Positions 51,239 through 61,819 of a DNA stretch of 64,000 nt are shown one piece after another. Each line of letters opens with the position of its first letter. The stretch's first letter is position 1. The notes beneath the pieces are model-generated. The model had not been told where the DNA came from. It was given only the letters and a program-made list of their open reading frames with translations, and did not search any database. Origin of the DNA: Colletotrichum lupini (lineage: Eukaryota; Ascomycota; Sordariomycetes; Glomerellales; Glomerellaceae); the NCBI RefSeq assembly GCF_023278565.1, contig NC_064675.1:4464001-4528000 (forward strand). The letters run 5' to 3'. The position numbers were made by a program, and so were the translations under genes.

Positions 51239-52291
51239 TCACGCCCCAATCTTGACAAGACGATCAATAGCCCGTCCATCATCCAGCGCCCAGCCTGTAG
51301 AGACGTCCAGCTTGAGCTTCTCCCCGCCCGCCTCCATCCTCAGGAACCCTTCCTTGGTGATGGCCCTCCGGACGCCGTACCACGCCGCCTTGAATCCTTT
51401 ACTCGCATGCCGGAACGGCGTCGTCATGAGATGTCCCTTGTCGTACTCCCAGTCGGCTCTCGACTGCACCTGCCTTTGCCGCGCGGCGGCCCTCTCCATG
51501 GCGGGCGTGGGCGTTACGAAAGGCGAGTAGATCCGGGTCGGGATGGTGACCTGGTCCGGCGCGAGGAGGAACTTTTTGGGGGTTCCGGGCAGGATGCGCT
51601 CGCACGTGATTTCGAGCACGACGGGTGTTGCTTTCGCGCTGCTCACGCCCAGGGGCAGCACACCGGCGGCGGACTTTTCGCCCGCGGACTTCAAGAGGGA
51701 CGCCGTCGGCACGGCGCGGATGACCTTGACGATGTTGCGGGCGTTGAAGAGGAAGTAGGAGCCGAAGCCGGCGGTGGCGACGCAGATGAGGGCGAAGGCG
51801 TGCGGGACCCAGGCGGCGAGGTCGGGAGGGGGGTCGAGGAGGGTGAAGTAGTAGTTTACGCCGGCGTAGCTGTAGAACATTGTGGCGGCGGACCAGGCTG
51901 AGACTTTCATCCAGAGGTGGGAGGCGGCTTCGTAGAGGACTGTTGGTTGGGGGCGCTGGGCGAGGGTTGTCGCGAGGGCGTAGGCTGAGCCTGCGGTGGC
52001 GCCGGCGCCGGCGCCTGGGGGTGCTGCCGCGGGGTTCGTTGTCGTCTTTGGTGATGTTGACGGGAGGGGGGATTTCGGAGGAGGATGAGGTTTGGAGACT
52101 GCGCTGCGGGTGAGGTTGTTTGGGATCGTTGTCGTGCGCGAGGGTTTTGCGGCGTATCGGAGGGGGAGAAGGGAGCTGAAGAGCCGGCGGGGGAGAAGGG
52201 GTTGTGTCGTTGCCGTTGTCGTCGCGCAGAGGGGCCCGGGTCGGGAGGCGAGGAGGAGGCAGAGGCTCATGCCTCTCGAGGAGGCTGCCAT
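51239..52291 (-). CDS. Putative mitochondrial two-helix membrane protein (TMEM223-like)
   Basis: A single exon of 350 residues. The N-terminus (about 1-50) is rich in Arg, Ser, Leu and Ala with no acidic residue, as in mitochondrial targeting peptides. A Pro/Thr/Ala linker follows to about 112. Residues 117-195 contain TVLYE, a first hydrophobic helix about 130-151, a short acidic loop, a second helix about 161-182, and then LFNARNIVKVIRAV. Next comes a soluble domain in which a Cys-Glu-Arg segment (ITCERI) lies near 230. This order (short N-terminus, two helices separated by a loop, then a basic R.I..V segment) recalls animal TMEM223, an inner-membrane protein linked to COX1 synthesis and assembly. 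The match is from memory and moderate. GC-rich DNA gives a longer shadow frame (52628-51399) that is Arg/Pro-rich and not credible. Confidence 0.7.
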   Translation of the reverse strand: MAASSRGMSLCLLLASRPGPLCATTTATTQPLLPRRLFSSLLPLRYAAKPSRTTTIPNNLTRSAVSKPHPPPKSPLPSTSPKTTTNPAAAPPGAGAGATAGSAYALATTLAQRPQPTVLYEAASHLWMKVSAWSAATMFYSYAGVNYYFTLLDPPPDLAAWVPHAFALICVATAGFGSYFLFNARNIVKVIRAVPTASLLKSAGEKSAAGVLPLGVSSAKATPVVLEITCERILPGTPKKFLLAPDQVTIPTRIYSPFVTPTPAMERAAARQRQVQSRADWEYDKGHLMTTPFRHASKGFKAAWYGVRRAITKEGFLRMEAGGEKLKLDVSTGWALDDGRAIDRLVKIGA

Positions 52292-53237
52292 GGTTGCGGA
52301 TTACTGGTGGTGGTGGTGACAGAAGACCTCTGAAATGAAGCCAATTATACAGAAAAAAAAAAGAGAGGTTTGGGGATTTGCGCCGCAGTGGCCGTGGCTC
52401 AATTGGTCCCGGCAGGAATGCGTCAAGCTGTCGCGGGATATCGTACGTGGTGGAAATTGAAGCTATCCAGAAAAGTTTCTGTGGAGCATCAGACGTCTTG
52501 ACGACCGGGGTGGAAGGTGTCTCCACTAGCGATATGCGACGTCCAATCTGCAGCAGGGGACTTTTTTTTGGTGTCCTTGCCTGCCCGTGCTGTAAGGTAA
52601 GGTGAGGTGCGGTCGGAGAGCGGCGCAACGATAAGGCGCCACAGATGTTTGAAGCCGCTCAGAAAGCGAGTACGTACTTTTTGGTTGTCATCCGATCTAA
52701 CGGGCGAGGAAGGGGCCAATGGGACCAACAAATTGGCGGCATTTTCTTGGTCCGTGCTCGTACAGTGTCTCCCCTCCCCCCTGTTCGCCGCCAAAATTCG
52801 GCGATAAGCCACACCAGGCCCTGTCCGGTCCCACCCCAACAGGTCCATGATTGCTGGCGCTAGAAGGAAGCTCACCCAACGGAGCTCGACAATTTTATCC
52901 TTGCGCGAGAGAAAGAGACGCAGATAGAGCACAAGGCGCCGCCCCGGGTTCGCTTTTTCGACCACCGACACCGACCACGCCCGAACGGACAAGCCTTCGT
53001 TCAACCCACTTTGGCGATTTCCTCTTCTTTTTTTCCCCTTGTCCACCGTCCTCCGACTCCAACGACCAAAACGCCTGCGTCCCCTCGTATTGTGTGGTCC
53101 GACAACGGAAAATCAATTGGGGAAGTTTTTTTCTTTGAAAGTTATCCCTCAATTGAATCGATCCGAACCCGCTCCGCTCCCTACGCATCCCCGAATAAAT
53201 CTCCGGCTCCGACGAACGGTTCCCGTGAATTGTAAAG
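52292..53237. promoter_or_regulatory. Divergent promoter region between two mitochondrial genes
   Basis: 946 bp separate the start codons of the TMEM223-like gene (left, minus) and Pdx1 (right, plus). The sequence has T/C-rich runs on each side in the sense of each gene. No protein-like frame occurs. Shared control is an inference from layout. Confidence 0.45.
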
Positions 53238-54680
53238 ATGGCTTCCCTTGCGACGGCGGCTCGTCTTTCTGCGAGGGTTGCTGGCCGGAGAATACCCGCA
53301 GAGTCCACAGCTCGAGGTCCGTAAATCAACTTGTCCCCTCTCAGAGATGCTGTAGCTGCCAGCAGATACACCCTTTTGCTGTCCCTCTGCCACGACGTGA
53401 AACCGCGAGACAAAACCGGAGCTGACCACTCTTCGACCTCCCCATAAACAGGCTTCCGGACTTCAGCACGATGCCTCGCGGCCCAGAACTTCTCCATGCC
53501 CGCCCTCTCCCCGACCATGACGGAGGGCAGCATCGCCAGTTGGAAGGTCAAGGAGGGTGAATCCTTCTCCGCCGGCGACGTGCTCCTCGAGATCGAGACG
53601 GACAAGGCTACCATGGACGTCGAGGCCCAGGACGACGGCGTCATGTTCAAGATCACCACCGGCGACGGCGCCAAGGCCGTCCAGGTCGGCACCCGTATCG
53701 CCGTCATCGCCGAGCCCGGCGACGACCTCTCCTCTCTCGAGGTTCCCGCCGAAGACAACACCTCCTCCTCTTCGAAGCCCGCCCCGGCCGCCGAGAAGTC
53801 GGCACCCAAGAGCGACGGCCCCGCGGCGGCATCGGCTCCCGCGCAGCAAAAGGGTGGCGCGGCCAAGACCTCCGGTTCCAAGGCCCGCGAGCAGCGATAC
53901 CCCCTCCTCCCCTCCGTCCAGGCCCTCGTCAACGGCCACGGCCTCGGCAAGGACGCCGTCAACCAGATCGAGCCCACGGGCCCCAACGGCCGCCTCCTCA
54001 AGGGCGACGTCCTCGCCTACCTGGGCACCATCAACGCCGAAACCCCCTCCAAGATTATGAACCGCGCCGTCAAGATGTCCCACCTCGACCTAAGCAACAT
54101 CAAGGTCGCGCCCAAGAAGGAGGCCCCGGCACCCAAGAAGGCCGAGGCCGCCGCCGCCGCGCCCGCCGCCCCCGTCGACTCCGAGGTCGCCCTCCCCGTC
54201 TCCCTCGCAAAGGTCCTCGAGGCCCAGAAGCGCATCCAGTCCACCCTCGGCGTCTTCATGCCCGTCTCCACCTTTGTCGCCCGCGCCGCCGAGGTCGCCA
54301 ACGACGACCTGCCCCCCTCGGCCCGCAAGGCCACCGCCGACGAGCTCTTCAACCAGGTCCTCGGCCTCGACAAGCTGGCGCCCCGCGGCTCCCGCGGATA
54401 CTACCTGCCCCAGATCTCCGCCCTGCCCGAGTCTTCGCTCCTGGCGCCCCGCGCGTCCAAGAGATCGTCCTCGGCTGATATCATCGACTTCCTCGCCGCG
54501 CCCGCCAAGAAGGCCGTCTCCGCTAAGAAGCCGGTCGCTGCTCACCACACCCCTGGCATGTCGTCCGGAAGCAACCTGTTCACCGTGACGGTGCCGCAGG
54601 GCGATGAGAAACGCGCCAAGGTGTTTTTGGAGAGGGTCAAGGTGATTTTGGAGGAGGAGCCTGGCAGACTTGTTCTGTGA
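53238..54680 (+). CDS. PDX1: Pyruvate dehydrogenase complex E3-binding component Pdx1
   Basis: Non-catalytic subunit that tethers dihydrolipoamide dehydrogenase (E3) to the E2 core of the mitochondrial pyruvate dehydrogenase complex. Exons 53238-53316 and 53452-54680 (intron 135 bp) give 435 residues. Exon 1 encodes MASLATAARLSARVAGRR and on, an Arg/Ala targeting peptide. The lipoyl domain starts MPALSPTM at residue 42 and carries the lipoylation site ETDKA, with the lysine at about 78. After an Ala/Pro/Lys linker the E3-binding domain spans about 174-218 (PSVQALVNGHGLG, GPNGRLLKGDVLAYL). The C-terminus lacks the HxxxDG acyltransferase motif of E2, which distinguishes Pdx1 from Lat1. The intron donor is GTCCGT, off consensus, but it is the only site tested that keeps frame; a better-looking GTAAAT four bases later would break it. 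The frame on the other strand is a GC shadow. Confidence 0.9.
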
Positions 54681-57600
54681 GTTGCTGTACTTGTGAGGAA
54701 GAAATAGACGGAGACGCTTTGGGAGACACTGGGGGTTTGGAGGAGGACATGAGAACGAAATATTCATCATCACCAAACTGAGGAGACTGATAGAAATCTT
54801 TGTCTTACACCCGACGCGGTGGGAAGAGAATGTACTTGTAGCGTGTTGTGGAAGTGGGGATACAGTTGAAAACGTCGTATACATATATACACCGTCCCAA
54901 ATTCAGTTTTTCAGATGATCTTTCTAACCTTGCTGGTCGTCAAGAGCAGTGTCCGTACCATATTGGCCGAGCTGTCTCGTCCTGCAGCTGTCGAAATGAG
55001 TTGCGACCTTGTTGGCACAGGCTCTCGTATATATCTTGCCCAAGGGTGTTTTACGTGGGTTTTCACTCAATGGACCTGGGAACGACATCGCGGCGCTATC
55101 AGTCTCCAACGTCTCCCCCTTTTCTACATCATCAAGTACGCGTCAGACAGTCGCGGTCCCGGTGCCTCTTCAACACGGAGTAGAGAACATTTTATCGAGA
55201 GCTGCGCTGACGAAGACTGGATTTGTGTGGACTACGTTGGGATTCTATCTCCACTGGTGACTCTGCCCGCTTGACATATACATCGGATGGGTTATCATGG
55301 GCCAGAAATGGTCCTTTTTAGCGGGCCAAGTAGATGTCAATAGCTATAAACACCGCCGGGCATACTCCATTTCCTCCAAGATGGTAGGCGATCTTTTCGC
55401 TTCGACATTAATAGAGCGGATGCGGCCCAAGAAGTTGGTGGAGTCCTGCTGAAACTCGTTGAAAGATTTACCCTATCTCCTTGTGGTGTGTCTCGGTGTC
55501 ATCTGCGTAAAATTCCAATGCGAATACGGACCAGGGGGTGAGCCACGGGTTTGTCTACTTGATCTTCGGCGGGCGATCTGAAAGTCACCCGCGATCCCAG
55601 CCTCTTGTCCCCTCGGTTGGCCCAATCCATGAGGGAAAATGAGCTTAGTTTTACCAAATAGCATCAGCCTCACTCCTCATCCTGTTACTCTACTCATGGC
55701 ATCTCGCACCAAGGGCACGCGTGGAGATCGGCCGCTGTAGACTGAGGACTTTCTACGTTTGGTCGGTATATATAGCCTTGCCTCTCTTAACTCAAGGCGC
55801 AGCTCAAGGTGCAGCTTTTAAGTGGCGAAATCTCTATCAGCTATCCAAGGGTACATGGATTGCATCGGGGCCCTGTGGCAGGAGCCGTACAATGTTGAGC
55901 ATTCCGGGCATTTTGTTAAAGACCGTGCTCCGGCGCCCCGTCGGCTGCCTCGAGGTCATCGTCCCTGCTGAAGCTTTAGGTGTCTTTGAGAATGGTAGAA
56001 TGCTGAAGCCCGCACCTGCGCCCGCACCGTCTGCCGCTACGATCAGTCACTTTTGAAAGTGCTCTGTTTCTTCGAGGGCCTTGAGGTTGATGTTGGTAGC
56101 TAGTGGGTCTGTGGAGGTTGTCCGTCATCTTCACTCCCTTTCGAAAACTATGCCATGATGGAAACTCTAGCAACCTAAGGTTAAGAAAACTGTGGACCCT
56201 ACGCCTAGAAAATATAACGTATTGTGAGGTATCACAATTCTGGTCTATATATTACACCGATCCAGACGGCAATTCTTCCCTCAAGGTGTCTCTTGGAACG
56301 AGATACAGGATCGCTGGAACGTATTGTAATTCGCAATAGCTGCTTGAGCATGAAGAGACTAACACAGAGACGCACCTCTCCCAATATTCATCTCCATGCC
56401 CTTCATTGAAGCTATCGATCACTCACTGTGGATTAGCAATGATCTTTCTCAGTATGTAAATGACGGCATTGAGTGGCAGCTAGTGTAGATACCATACTCT
56501 CGGCAGGAGCTGGGACATGACATTACAACTACTTTATGACACACTCATCAATAATTTATAGAACCTGAGCGCTGGCTATCTGTCTCAACCAGCAAACTGA
56601 AACATAAAACAGCGTACCGAAAGGTTGACCCTACAAGCAGTGCTACCAAGATCGAAACCCCATTTGACTTGCTCTCATAGCTCATCAGCTACGAATCATG
56701 AAGAATCATTTCCCCTTGGTCTCATAAACAAGTGCCTTGATCATGAGTATCGGATAACCTACAGCTTTCTTCCTACATAAGACGACGATGAGTGTCAACT
56801 AGAGCAAGGGTCGGCTCTCAATCCGCAATTCAATTGAGCAAAACGCGTTCATTACCACTTTCATTACACAGCATTTTCTCACCCGTGACAGTATTTCATT
56901 CTACTTCCCAGCAAGTTCCCGGCTTCAGAACACCTCCCCCCCCCTGTAACTCAGTCACTTGTTCCTGCAGATTGCGACTCTCGTATTTCCTGTGCTTCCG
57001 CAGGGGGTCTTTCAAGTTTTGAGAGCCAGGACTCGTCGACGAAGCAAGATCAAATCTCTGACGGGGCTCATGCCCCCTAATTACGTTAAATTCCTTTACC
57101 AAAGATAAAGAATGACCAAGAGTTGACTTGTGATAGAGACTCACCGGGCTTGTGTTGCCTTCCTGGACCCGGCCAGGGAAGCTTGCTTCCTGCCTAGATC
57201 TCTGTAATCGCTTGATTCCCGCTTACGCGTGGATAACGGTATTTCAAGAGTGGCGACGGTGTCTGAGGATAGACTCCGTGCATCAATCCTGTTCCGAATC
57301 TGACGCCTGTTGTTACATACAACTCCTCTACCCCCCCTACCCCCCCCCCCCGGGGGATAAACCGCTGCCGAAGCTAGGGGGCATTCCTCACTAGATGCCT
57401 AGGCACCAAGTAATATAAAAGCACCCGTCTTGTTCTATCTTCAGCTCTCTCGGTATGGGTGCTGGCGGGGATTGGATGCGAGATACTTGAGGGGAGGCTC
57501 GTGACATCCTACAGGCGAGTTTCGGCTGAGTCTAACCCAATGCTTCTGTGATACACTGGTAAGGATGATGTCCTGCGCAACTAGTCAAGTCAGAACTACT

Positions 57601-60600
57601 CCAATACCCCACCCTTCTTTCCCTCAGTTGGATATTCCATGAGAATATGCAGACGATGAGTAGAACTTCCCGAAGGCGGGCTTGTTAGAATGACTTTCGT
57701 TCAACGATTTAGCCGAAGAGCCTTGCGGTGCTCGGTAGGAGCATGACTACACTCAGATCACCATGGTGTAACCAGTGTGTTCATTTAACACCAAAAGGCT
57801 GGAATTCTGAAGACATGATCTGTGGATGAGAGAGAGAAAAAAGGGGATAAAATGTTACGTCACGTCTTATAGAGGACACTTTCCAGCAGAGCTTACCGTC
57901 AATATGACACTTCGAACTATGAACTTGGAAGTTCATAGTGTTCCTAGACGTAACTTCATCATGTTTCCCTTTTGATTCGCTCGCCTTGACCCTCAAGGTT
58001 AGGCTGCTGCTCTTACGTCGTAGTCCTCTGCCTGCGTACGTCCAGCACAGCTAGCAAGAAGTCTCGACTCCTTCTCTTACCCTCGTCGCTGAGATTTGGA
58101 CTCCACGGAGTATCCGACAGCCCTGATTTCTAAGAGTAACATGCAGAAAAAAGGCTCCTGACGGCAAGTAACGGAGCTGAGCTAGCTTTGCGAGTTTGCA
58201 TGCTAGGTCGCTAGTACAGAATAGCCAGCATCAGGCTATTCCCGTGCCAAATTTCCATCAATAAAGGCGTTCCACTTAGCCCGAGTACTTTTTCATTGAG
58301 TGCCACATCACTAGAACGAAGACTCCTCAACGGCGGCGGTGGAGGTTGGAAAAAGCTGATCGCGTGGCTCACTCATCTTGCAGAGATTGTTGGAGTATTC
58401 TCGCTGTTCACACAACCCATCTAGAGGGTAAAACCATTCATCTTGCAATATTGAAAACTCAAAGTGACCAAATCAGTGAGTATATCTCAATAGAGGGGCC
58501 TCGTTGTCCAGATAATTTCTCCATATCTTTGAAATTAAAGTATCGAAGTGCGAGAGTTGCTCATCTATCAAAGATGCAGCTTCGGACACTGACCACCGTA
58601 GGAATGGCAGAGACGCAAGACATCGTCAGGCGTTATCACGTAACGAATGGAAATTTTGCAAATCTTTGTCACAGGCGAATGACTTGAACGGGCTTCGCCA
58701 ACGTCGCAAAGCGGGTCAAGAAGCTTGCCGAGGTCGGCATTTGGTGAGAACCCCGGACATGCCAGTTGAATCGTGTGCGAAGCTCTCAATGGCACCGTAA
58801 GCTTCAACGCTCGTCGCCAATATTCGTTGAGAAATTTCGTGCTTCAAATTGACTTCAGTTGCTCTCTGCACCAGTGTCGCTGCCTACCTCACACATGGCG
58901 AAAAGGGAATGTTAACCAAAGGCTTTGACGCCGACGAAATGGACCTAAAGCGCGATCCTGATGAATGCGCGGACTATCATGAGGGGAGTAGAAGACAAGC
59001 TTGCCATCAAGCTGTCGTTTTACCATATAGAGTGGTTCCTGCTTGGTGATGAGGTTGCTCCATCACACCGCTCATTCATGAGGGCTTTTGCAGAAGGACT
59101 GTGGGGTTGTTAACCCGAAGAGTAACAACTTGCTTGAACGTGGTTGTGAAGCAATGAGCTATCGAGTGTAAATTGTGCTGTCGATGAATGTATTTCTCAA
59201 GGGCTGTCGAGAACCAGACAGTAGCCGATGCTTCATGCTGAGAGTAATTGTGAGAGATAGCGGTTGCGAAGGGCCAACTCATGCTCGTTTTCCGGAGCGT
59301 CCGTTCTCTGCATTGAGAGGAATTGTCGCGCCTATGAGAGTTCGAAGGTTCATGTATACGAGGCTCCTCTGCTATGATTATTTTATCATTCAGGTTGTCT
59401 CTGTCAAAGTGTAGAGAAGCAACCGTTCTAGCTTTCTGAGCAAGAAGTGCGATTTTTCTTGAGTGCGAGTCAAACAGAATATGTCCCCGGGACCAAATAG
59501 AGTTGCGACAGTAACAGGAACCAGCGAAGCGATAGCAGGGGACTCATGATTGCAAAAGGTAAGGTGAAGTCAGGTAAAGCGCCATAGCTTAATCACTCAG
59601 AAAGTAGGTAAGCGAGGCCAGCGACACAAAAGCGAAGACCAAATGGCGAAGGGGGCAACGATCTCGTTAGTGGGGTTCCACAGGAGTGCACCGATGGAGA
59701 TTGTTCCCACCGTCTTACCGACCGCGAGCTTGACGAAGCGAATGGTCGCGCATATGCGCGTCTGATGAACTTTGCGTTTGGGAACAACAGACTATGTGAG
59801 TAGGATGGAATCCAGGTGTCTAAGTAGCACGTCAGCGGCATTGTGCGGGTGTTAGGGTAAGCCGACGGGCTGGTGTTGGGAACGAGGCAATGTGTCGTTT
59901 GAGAGCTTTGCGACGATGTGGTTTCGCTCGCATTTGTTTCTTTCGCGGACTCGCAGATGGTGGCTAAGCAGGTTATGGATACGCCGCTCACCTACCTTAA
60001 GATCGTGACGTTGCGCCACCTCGAAAATAAATATTTTGTGGTAAAGCCAGGCTCACCGTAAGCCTCTCAAGAGCTGGATTTTACGAGTGCATGAAGCACA
60101 GTGACTGCATAATTAATCACCGTTCATATGGAAGCCAAAACACTCTGGCATGTGTGAAAGCCAGCTGAATCACACAGCCTCATTGAGGCCGGAGCTGGGT
60201 AGCACATTCTTAACTAGGTCGAATCTCCCGGTCGGGGACGGGGAAAGGTGGACAACCAGGAAGGCCGACACACAGATCCCATGAGCCAGCCGAGGACCAG
60301 GCGAAGATTGAAATCGTGTCAAAACTTCTGGAGGAAGGGGGAAGTAACGTGCCGAGGTCATGGGAAAGTTCCAAGTGACGAAAGGCACAGGAAGAGAAAC
60401 CATAAGAGGACGAAGCAAGTGTAAGTCAGAATGGCGCAGGCCGACCCCTGGACTTCACAAGCCGGGTCTCCCAAAGCGTGCCTGACCAGATCTCTGACCG
60501 CAAGATGTCTAGCTGAGATTGGACCCTGAAAGCCAACCAAGTCTAAACGGCAAACAAGCAGGGAGGCCATGTGGCGGTGGACCAGCGGTGGCCGATCGAG

Positions 60601-61819
60601 GAGGGGCGGCGAGGCACATTGGCCGCTTGGCCGCCTCGGGAAGGGGCCCGAAAATGTGGAGAGGCATCCGGGGTAGAGGAGCGGTGTCATCAATGCCAGT
60701 CGCAAGTCTAAGGTAGCGGCTCAGAGATTCGCGAACGATGCGCTGACATGCGCCACTGGGACCATACAGAGAGAAGTATTGTGCACAGATTATATCTCAA
60801 GCTGGGCGAACTACACAGTCTAGACTATGGCGTAGTTGAGTGAATTGCGCCACCGGGCTTTTCGGCCGAGTCGACTGGCTCGTCTGGTGGTTTGTAGCGG
60901 CCTTCAATTGACTTTGGATTCTGCCTCTAAACGTGGAAATAATGACTCGCTGCATCTGAACTTGTGGAGAGACACAACGTGTGTATGGGTATAGGTATTC
61001 AATTCGCCTTAGACATGTTGCGCAGACATCACACAATTGCCGTACTAAATGGACAAGGGAAGACGAACAAGATCGTTGTAAACTGGAAAATTGTATGTAT
61101 GTCAGCCATGGGGGGAAAGCAATGAGATTAGTCCTTGATGCCTTGCTGGGAATGAAGATGACATTGGTAGAGAGAGCGGCTACACTTGATTTGGCATGGA
61201 ACTGTGGCCCTGTCGAGGAATTTCCATTTTGATCTGATAGAATAAAGAAGGAGCAATCGGCCCAATCAACGGTGACGAGTACGGAGTAAGGTGCAACGGT
61301 GCTAGTGGCAAGTGCAAAGGAGAAAGGGTGGATGCGGGTGCGGCTGCCCCTCAAGGCCCCTTGTTCCTTCCCCGAAACATGAAGCGAACCCCAAGGCCCC
61401 AATGCCCCAATGCGGCGCGCGCCCCATTCAAATCCACCCCTGCGACTGCCATGCCAGATGTTCACGGATGACTAATGGCGCGTTCCCCCTGCGGCTAGCA
61501 ATCGTATCCGGGTCCGTGCGTTTCAACTTCACGCGTTGTCTGTTTTTCGCACCCGTAACTCTGAGCCGCAAATTCGACGTCACCTCGTCTCCTGATGATC
61601 TGTTCAACTCTTTTCCATTTCAGCATCACCTTCGCAACTGCACTGTAACCTTGTTGCGTGCCGGAGATTCGTGCGCGGTACCGTTTCGCCAATGCCCCGC
61701 CCCTTCCTCCAGCCGTACCACTACTCCGCGCGCCACCTCCTCCTGACGCGGTGATTTCCGACCACCTCTCTTAATCCCCATCGAAACAAGTCCCAATACT
61801 GGGCCAATAATCGCGAAAC
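54681..61819. other. 7-kb region without a supported gene
   Basis: Ordinary to slightly AT-rich DNA with short, unrelated open frames; the longest (61465-60797 on minus, 222 codons) has no recognisable domain. A C-run lies at 57331-57351. The last few hundred bases are presumably the promoter of the PHD gene. Confidence 0.5.

Noticed and set aside
51239..52291. Identification as Tim21
   Set aside because: Tim21 has one membrane helix and a longer intermembrane-space domain; this protein shows two closely spaced helices.
51399..52628. 409-codon minus-strand frame overlapping the mitochondrial gene
   Set aside because: Arg/Pro-rich shadow of the GC-rich coding frame; the 350-codon frame has helices and a targeting peptide.
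52895..54001. 368-codon minus-strand frame across Pdx1
   Set aside because: Antisense shadow of the Pdx1 coding sequence, whose sense frame has clear lipoyl and E3-binding domains.
60797..61465. 222-codon minus-strand frame
   Set aside because: No domain, no splice support, and unlike any family I know.
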